Assembly: GCA_963776675.1 (NCBI GenBank)
Contig: CAVZNR010000005.1
Location: 1-38,152 of the forward strand
DNA from: Hyphomicrobium_A sp963776675
GTDB lineage: Bacteria > Pseudomonadota > Alphaproteobacteria > Rhizobiales > Hyphomicrobiaceae
Length of the DNA: 38,152 nucleotides
Direction: 5' to 3'
Shown: piece after piece, positions 33,052 through 38,152 of the stretch
How the letters are laid out: every line of letters starts with the position of its first letter
How positions within the stretch are numbered: position 1 is the stretch's first letter
The notes under the pieces: model-generated
Seen by the model: only the letters and a program-made list of their open reading frames with translations
What the model was told of the DNA's origin: nothing
The model's database searches: none
Position numbers and translations under genes: made by a program

Positions 33052-33857
33052 GTCGACGCGCTTGACGATCACCGCGCAGTAGAGGTTCGGGCCTGGAGAC
33101 CCGTCGGGCAACGGCTTGCCCGCCATCGAGCCCGACACCACGACCGAGTACGGCGGCACCTTGCCGAAGTGCTTCTCGCCGGTTGCGCGATCGATGATGG
33201 TCGTGGAGGCGCCGAGGTAGACGCCCATCGACAAGACCGAGCCCTCGCCGACCATCACGCCCTCGGCCACCTCGGCGCGCGCGCCAATAAAGCAGTTGTC
33301 CTCGATGATGACGGGGCCGGCCTGCAAGGGCTCGAGCACGCCGCCGATGCCGGCGCCGCCGGAGATGTGGCAGTTCTTGCCGATCTGCGCGCAAGAGCCG
33401 ACGGTCGCCCAGGTGTCGACCATGGTGCCGCTGTCGACGTAGGCACCCAATTCACGAACGACGGCATCAGCACGACGTCAGGGGCGATATAGGCGGAGCG
33501 GCGCACGATGGCGCCCGGCACGGCGCGGAAGCCGGCGCGGCGATAGTCGTCCGGCGTCATGCCGGCGAACTTGGAGGGCACCTTGTCCCACCAGGTGGCG
33601 CCACCCGGCGCGCCCGAGATGGCCGTCATGTCGTTCAAGCGGAACGACAGCAGCACCGCCTTCTTGATCCACTGGTTGACCGTCCAACCTTGCGCGCCCT
33701 TCTCAGCGACGCGGATCTCGCCATGGCCCAGCAGCTCGAGGGTCGCCTCGACGGTGTCGCGGATCACACCGGTCGTCCCCGGATTGATGCCTTGACGCTC
33801 CTCCCACACCGTGTCGATGGCGGTCTGTAGCTCGGAGATGTTCGAGTTGGCGGGCAT
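33052..33857 (-). pseudogene. dapD: dapD copy 2, truncated and frameshifted
   Basis: The N-terminal two thirds read normally from ATG 33857 (MPANSNISELQTAID). A base is missing near 33450 (CACCCAATTC vs CACCCAGATTC in copy 1), which shifts the frame after PSFVN. The last 16 or so codons are replaced by foreign DNA at the duplication junction (33052). It lacks the conserved TSINELLRT end and is almost certainly inactive. Confidence 0.9.
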
Positions 33858-34041
33858 TTTCGGCCGTGTCCTATGTTCTCAAGTTGTCTGTGCTGGCGGC
33901 CTTTTGGCCCGGGCGGCGAGGGGTGTCAATCGGCCGCGAAAGTTACATCTGTCGGTTCAATTGGATACGCGCCGTTAAACTCCGATAGCCATACTTGCAA
34001 GTCTTAGGGGATGAGCTCGAGTTGGTAGGAAAGGTTGCGTT

Positions 34042-34518
34042 GTGTTGCAAGGTGAGAGAGTTGCCGTGGTCACGCAGGGACCATGGCTCGGCCGCGACGG
34101 TTTCGTTGCTGAGACGGCGGTCCAGTTCGACAGGGTCAATGCTTCGATCGCGCGGCTGGAGCGCGAGGCGGACAAGGCCAGACAAACCATCGCCGAGATG
34201 GCCGAGGAGACGAACCGGGCGCGCCGGTTCCAGGCCTTCGAGGAGACCTTAAAGAATTCCCGCGAGTACAAGCTCACGGACATGCAGCGCGGGTTCCGCG
34301 ATCTCAAGGCCCGCCTCGACGCCATCGAGGGCGAGAAGAGCACCTTCGTCGGGCTGAGCTACAAGTCGTTCGAGGCGATCGACAAGAAGCTTTGCGAGCT
34401 GTCGGCATTGCAGGCGCAGCTGGAGCGGTCGGAGCAGGCCGTTCGACGCAACGCAATCCTCGTCGGCGCCGCGGCCCTGCTGGCCGTCGTCGTCATCAGC
34501 GCGCAGCTCCTCGCCTAG
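34042..34518 (+). CDS. Coiled-coil protein with C-terminal membrane anchor, copy 2
   Basis: 158-aa protein identical to that at 28806; the nucleotide sequence also appears identical. Same GTG start, same shared CTAG stops with tlpA copy 2. Because its neighbour argH differs by 1-2% between copies, the perfect identity here suggests recent gene conversion or a recombination edge nearby. Confidence 0.7.
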   Translation: MLQGERVAVVTQGPWLGRDGFVAETAVQFDRVNASIARLEREADKARQTIAEMAEETNRARRFQAFEETLKNSREYKLTDMQRGFRDLKARLDAIEGEKSTFVGLSYKSFEAIDKKLCELSALQAQLERSEQAVRRNAILVGAAALLAVVVISAQLLA

Positions 34519-35141
34519 AGATAGGATTCGATCAGGCGCCTCGCCTCCGGGCCGTCCCATGCGGCCGGACCGATGAGGCGCCCGATCTCGCGGCCTTGGG
34601 CGTTGATCAGGATCGTGGTCGGCATGCCGATCACCTTGAGCTCGGTGCCGACGCGGGCGGTCGGGTCGGCATAAAGCGCGAGCCCCTCGATCTTGTTGTC
34701 CTTTAGGAACTTGCGCGCGCCGTCGAGGCCGGCCTTGTCCACCGCCAGCGCCACCACCTGGAACTTGTCGGAGCCGATCTCCTTTTGGAGCCGCGCCAGC
34801 GCCGGCATTTCCTCGCGGCAGGGTGCGCACCACGTGGCCCACAGGTTCAGGAGCACGACCTTGCCGGCGAAGCTGGACAGGCTCACCTCCTCGCCCTTGC
34901 CGTTGAGGAAGCGGACGTCAGCCAGCTCGGTCGGCGACTTCTTCATCACGAAGGTGGTCATGGCCCCGGTGAGGAGCGGATTGACGCCGGGCCGATGCGA
35001 TCTTTCCGAGCGAGTATCGTTGTCAGGGCTGGCCACCATGACGTATACCGCCGCGAAGGCGGCGAGCGCGGCGAGGGCCGCCAGCCAGACGTACACGGCC
35101 AGCGGCTTGGCGCCCTTCGCCTTCGATGTCTTTTCGCTCAT
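34515..35141 (-). CDS. tlpA: TlpA-like thiol:disulfide oxidoreductase, copy 2
   Basis: 208 aa, WCAPC active site and membrane anchor intact. Relative to copy 1 it has FAAVYV for FGAVYV, FLNGKG for FLDGKG and QKEIGSD for QKELGSD. All are conservative, so both copies should be functional. Confidence 0.88.
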   Translation of the reverse strand: MSEKTSKAKGAKPLAVYVWLAALAALAAFAAVYVMVASPDNDTRSERSHRPGVNPLLTGAMTTFVMKKSPTELADVRFLNGKGEEVSLSSFAGKVVLLNLWATWCAPCREEMPALARLQKEIGSDKFQVVALAVDKAGLDGARKFLKDNKIEGLALYADPTARVGTELKVIGMPTTILINAQGREIGRLIGPAAWDGPEARRLIESYL

Positions 35142-35186
35142 GGTCTACCTTTCGCCGAGACCGGCCCGCCGACGGAGCACGATCCC

Positions 35187-36596
35187 GTGACCGACAAGCC
35201 TGTGAACCGCATGTGGGGCGGCCGTTTCGCGGCCTCGCCTGCGGAAATCATGGAGGAGATAAACGCCTCCATCGGCTTCGACAAGCGGCTGGCCCCTCAG
35301 GACATTCGCGCCTCGAAGGCGCACGCGGCCATGCTGGCGGCGCAAGGTATCATAACGAAGGCCGATGCCCGCGAGATCGCCAAGGGGCTCGATTCCGTGC
35401 TGGCCCGCATCGAAAGCGGCGGCATGGACTTCGAGCGCGCGCTCGAGGACGTTCACATGAACGTCGAAAGCCGCCTGAAAGAGCTGATCGGCACGCCGGC
35501 GGGGCGGCTGCACACCGCGCGCTCGCGCAACGATCAGGTGGCGACCGACTTCAAGCTCTACGTGCGCGATCAGCTCGACGCGCTCGATGCAGCGCTTCAG
35601 CGGCTGCAGATGGCGTTCGTCACCAAGGCCGAGGCGCATGCCGGCACCGTCATGCCGGGCTTTACGCATTTGCAACCGGCGCAGCCGGTGACCTTCGGCC
35701 ATCATCTCATGGCTTACGTCGAGATGCTGGGGCGCGACCGCGGCCGCTTCGCCGATGCACGTGCGCGGCTCAACGAATGCCCGCTGGGTGCCGCAGCGCT
35801 CGCCGGCACGTCGTTCCCCATCGACCGCGATATGACGGCGGAGGCCTTGGACTTCGACCGGCCGGCGGCCAACTCGCTCGACGCCGTCTCCGACCGCGAC
35901 TTCGTGCTGGAGACGCTCGCTGCCGCGTCGATCGCGGCCATGCACTTGTCGCGGTTTGCCGAGGAGATCGTGCTGTGGTCGACGCCGCAGTTCGGCTTCA
36001 TCAAGCTGTCGGACAAGTTCACGACCGGCTCCTCGATCATGCCGCAGAAGCGCAACCCGGATGCCGCCGAGCTGACGCGCGCCAAGGTCGGGCGCATCGC
36101 CGGTGCCTTCCAGAGCCTCATCGTGGTCATGAAGGGGCTGCCGCTCGCCTATTCCAAGGACATGCAGGAGGACAAGGAGGTCGCCTTCGACGCCCTCGAC
36201 AGCCTCGCGCTGGCGATCGCCGCCATGACCGGCATGGTGGAGGACATGGAGCCGGCGCCCGAGCGCATGCGGGCCGCGGCCGGCGGCGGCTACTCCACGG
36301 CCACGGATCTCGCCGACTGGCTCGTCCGGGTGCTGAAAATGCCCTTCCGCGACGCCCACCACGTCACGGGCCGCATCGTGCAGGCGGCGGAGAAGCAAAA
36401 TTTGCCGTTGGATAAGCTGCCCCTGGAGGCCATGCGGGGCGTCGAGCCGCGCATAACCGCCGACGTTTTCTCGGTTTTGAGCCCGGAAAAGTCGGTTTCG
36501 AGCCGAACCAGCTATGGGGGAACCGCGCCACAGAACGTGCTCAAAATGGCCCGTGCCTGGCGGAAGCGGTTGGAAAAGGCCTCCCGTAAGGGCTAG
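35187..36596 (+). CDS. argH: Argininosuccinate lyase, copy 2
   Basis: 469 aa, intact, GTG start as in copy 1. Differences are LAAASIAAM for LSSASIAAM and EKASRKG for EKGSRKG, plus about twenty silent changes. The signature GSSIMPQKRNPD and HTARSRNDQ motifs are unchanged. Silent-only divergence shows that both alleles have been under selection; they may be true paralogues or alleles of two strains placed in tandem by assembly. Confidence 0.95.
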   Translation: MTDKPVNRMWGGRFAASPAEIMEEINASIGFDKRLAPQDIRASKAHAAMLAAQGIITKADAREIAKGLDSVLARIESGGMDFERALEDVHMNVESRLKELIGTPAGRLHTARSRNDQVATDFKLYVRDQLDALDAALQRLQMAFVTKAEAHAGTVMPGFTHLQPAQPVTFGHHLMAYVEMLGRDRGRFADARARLNECPLGAAALAGTSFPIDRDMTAEALDFDRPAANSLDAVSDRDFVLETLAAASIAAMHLSRFAEEIVLWSTPQFGFIKLSDKFTTGSSIMPQKRNPDAAELTRAKVGRIAGAFQSLIVVMKGLPLAYSKDMQEDKEVAFDALDSLALAIAAMTGMVEDMEPAPERMRAAAGGGYSTATDLADWLVRVLKMPFRDAHHVTGRIVQAAEKQNLPLDKLPLEAMRGVEPRITADVFSVLSPEKSVSSRTSYGGTAPQNVLKMARAWRKRLEKASRKG

Positions 36597-36701
36597 AAGA
36601 GACCTGTTGGCTTGGCGCCCGCCCTGCCCGGTTGGAGGGGGGTGGTAGCGCCGTGGAGTGCGGGCGTGTCCCCGCATCCGTTAGATCGGTCGGTCGAGGA
36701 T

Positions 36702-36923
36702 ATGTTGGTAAGCTTGACACCGAGGAGCATCGGCGCGGGTCTCGTGATCGCCAGCCTGTGTCTGGGATTGGGCGCATGCGGCGTGCGCGGCTCGCTCGAT
36801 CCGCCGCCGTCGGCCAAGGCCGCCGGGACCGCCAAATCGGCCCAGGCCGCCGGCACCCAGCCCAATTCCGCGGCTCCGCCCAAGCAGCACGAGGGCTTCA
36901 TCCTCGATCCGCTGCTGCGCTAG
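36702..36923 (+). CDS. Small lipoprotein (LptM-like), copy 2 (intact)
   Basis: 73 aa. MLVSLTPRSIGAGLVIAS, lipobox LGAC with Cys about residue 26, an Ala/Pro/Lys-rich middle and the ending HEGFILDPLLR. The short length, lipobox and place between argH and lysA match the LptM/YifL-like lipoproteins, which in E. coli aid the LPS translocon LptD; that role here is inference. GAGG precedes ATG 36702 by 3 nt. Confidence 0.7.
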   Translation: MLVSLTPRSIGAGLVIASLCLGLGACGVRGSLDPPPSAKAAGTAKSAQAAGTQPNSAAPPKQHEGFILDPLLR

Positions 36924-36952
36924 CGCGAATCCCGGGCGTGCAAGAAGCCCCC

Positions 36953-38152
36953 ATGCATCACTTTCGCTACAGAGGCGGGGTCCTCCACGCCGAGGACGTA
37001 AGCCTTGCCCAGATCGCGGCCGAGGTCGGCACGCCGTTCTATTGCTATTCGACCGCTACGCTGGAGCGTCACTACCGGGTGCTGGCCGAGGCTTTCGCCG
37101 GCCAGGACGCGCTGATCTGCTACGCCATGAAGGCGAACTCCAATCAGGCGGTTCTGGCGACGCTCGCCCGCCTCGGCGCCGGCATGGACGTCGTCTCCGA
37201 GGGCGAGCTGCGCCGCGCGCTTGCCGCGGGCGTGCCGGCATCCAAGATCATCTTCGCCGGCGTCGGCAAGACGCGTGAGGAGATCGCGTTCGCGCTGCAG
37301 CAGGACATCCTCGGCTTCAACGTGGAAAGCGAGCCGGAGCTGAAGGTGCTGAGCGAGGAGGCGACGCGCTTGGGGCGACCAGCGCGCATCGCGCTGCGCG
37401 TCAATCCGGATGTCGACGCCAAAACGCACGCGAAGATCTCGACCGGCAAGGCCGAGAACAAGTTCGGCATCCCGTATCGACAGGCTCCGCGGCTCTACGC
37501 CGAGGCGCGCACGCTGCCGGGCCTCGCCGTCACCGGCATCCACATGCACATCGGCAGCCAGATCACCGACCTTGAGCCGTTCCGCAATGCGTTCCGGCTG
37601 ATGCGCGAGCTGGCGCAGGCGCTGATCCGCGATGGGCACAAGATCACCCACCTCGATCTCGGCGGCGGGCTGGGCGTGCCCTACGTCTCCGACGGCGAGG
37701 ACGTGGCACCGCCGCCTTCGGCCTACGCCGCCGTCATCAAGGAGACGCTGGGCGATCTCGGTCTCAAGCTGATCCTGGAGCCGGGCCGCATGATCGTCGG
37801 CAACGCCGGCATCCTCGTTTCCCGCGTGCTCTACTCCAAGGAGGGCGTCGACAAGACCTTCACCGTCGTCGACGCCGCCATGAACGACCTGATCCGCCCG
37901 ACGCTGTACGAGGCGCACCACGAGATCTGGCCGGTCGCGCAGGCCAAGGGCGCCGAGCCGCCCGTCGTGCAGGACGTCGTGGGCCCCGTGTGCGAGACGG
38001 GCGACTACCTGGCGCTGGAGCGCAAGCTGCCGCCGTTCGCCGCCGGCGATCTGCTCGCCGTCATGACGGCGGGCGCCTACGGCGCGGTGATGTCGTCGAC
38101 CTACAACACGCGGCCCCTGGTGCCCGAAGTGCTGGTCCGGGGGCAGGACTAT
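36953..38152 (+). CDS. lysA: Diaminopimelate decarboxylase, copy 2 (3' end beyond window)
   Basis: PLP enzyme decarboxylating meso-DAP to lysine. The reading frame is open for all 400 codons to the window end, lacking only about 20 residues of a normal LysA. Motifs: CYAMKANSNQ with PLP Lys60, HMHIGSQITD, LDLGGGLGVPY, ILEPGRMIVGNAG, GPVCETGD and GAYGAVMSSTYN. Starts at ATG 36953 (MHHFRYRGGVLHAEDV), 29 nt after the lipoprotein. This is the only undamaged lysA in the window. Confidence 0.95.
   Translation, partial: MHHFRYRGGVLHAEDVSLAQIAAEVGTPFYCYSTATLERHYRVLAEAFAGQDALICYAMKANSNQAVLATLARLGAGMDVVSEGELRRALAAGVPASKIIFAGVGKTREEIAFALQQDILGFNVESEPELKVLSEEATRLGRPARIALRVNPDVDAKTHAKISTGKAENKFGIPYRQAPRLYAEARTLPGLAVTGIHMHIGSQITDLEPFRNAFRLMRELAQALIRDGHKITHLDLGGGLGVPYVSDGEDVAPPPSAYAAVIKETLGDLGLKLILEPGRMIVGNAGILVSRVLYSKEGVDKTFTVVDAAMNDLIRPTLYEAHHEIWPVAQAKGAEPPVVQDVVGPVCETGDYLALERKLPPFAAGDLLAVMTAGAYGAVMSSTYNTRPLVPEVLVRGQDY

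Larger units (their letters stand above)
33052..38152. repeat. Tandem duplication, copy 2 (runs off the window)
   Basis: Begins at GTCGACGCGCT (33052-33062). The DNA to the left, ATGGACAATCCTCCA (33037-33051), follows lysA copy 1 and looks like the start of the gene normally downstream of lysA, cut by the junction. The right end is not visible. Confidence 0.9.

Noticed and set aside
1..38152. CRISPR arrays, tRNA or rRNA genes, insertion sequences
   Set aside because: No regularly spaced repeats, no cloverleaf or rRNA sequence, and no transposase or integrase protein was seen.

Overview
This is high-GC DNA from an alphaproteobacterium, most likely of the order Hyphomicrobiales. The signs are a SAM-II riboswitch in front of metZ, a double-length DCD-type dCTP deaminase, the gene orders argD-argF-hslO, metZ-apaG and argH-small lipoprotein-lysA, and a TlpA-type thioredoxin. 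The order-level placement is inference. No rRNA, tRNA, CRISPR array, transposase or integrase gene was found.

Left part (1-23.1 kb). A promoter with a terminator-like hairpin leads into argD-argF-hslO. Convergent to it, on the minus strand, lie metZ (SAM-II controlled), apaG, argE and a cytochrome c. Two related palindromes sit between apaG and argE. Next come dcd, two membrane proteins, an SLC13-type permease, a GNAT-histone deacetylase fusion broken by one frameshift, a flavin-binding oxidase-like protein and a flavodoxin. A plus-strand cluster follows that resembles a zinc uptake system: DUF2946, a His-rich DUF2796/ZrgA-like protein, an ABC ATPase, an FtsX-like permease, DUF3299 and a polytopic membrane protein. 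The minus strand then carries a hypothetical membrane protein, a DUF805 protein, dapE (one frameshift) and a cyclic-nucleotide-binding protein.

Middle (23.1-28.6 kb). This is the irregular part. A roughly 280-nt structured RNA with its own terminator lies on the minus strand. Two broken pieces of dapD (23.60-23.66 and 24.03-24.23 kb) lie to the left of an intact dapD. Between the pieces and the intact gene are a small unknown gene and a two-protease cassette (trypsin-like S1 plus subtilisin-like S8).

Right part (27.8 kb to the end). A tandem duplication of about 5.24 kb carries dapD, a coiled-coil membrane protein, tlpA, argH, a small lipoprotein and lysA. Its junction falls on an 11-nt sequence, GTCGACGCGCT, that is also the break point of one of the stray dapD pieces. 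Copy 1 keeps an intact dapD but a lysA with many frameshifts. Copy 2 has a broken dapD but an intact lysA that runs off the window. Both argH copies are intact and differ almost only at silent positions.

The metabolic theme is arginine (argD, argF, argE, argH twice), lysine/diaminopimelate (dapE, dapD, lysA; ArgD often doubles as the DAP-pathway aminotransferase) and methionine (metZ). Several single-base frameshifts mean that real gene decay and assembly error must be separated before biological conclusions are drawn.
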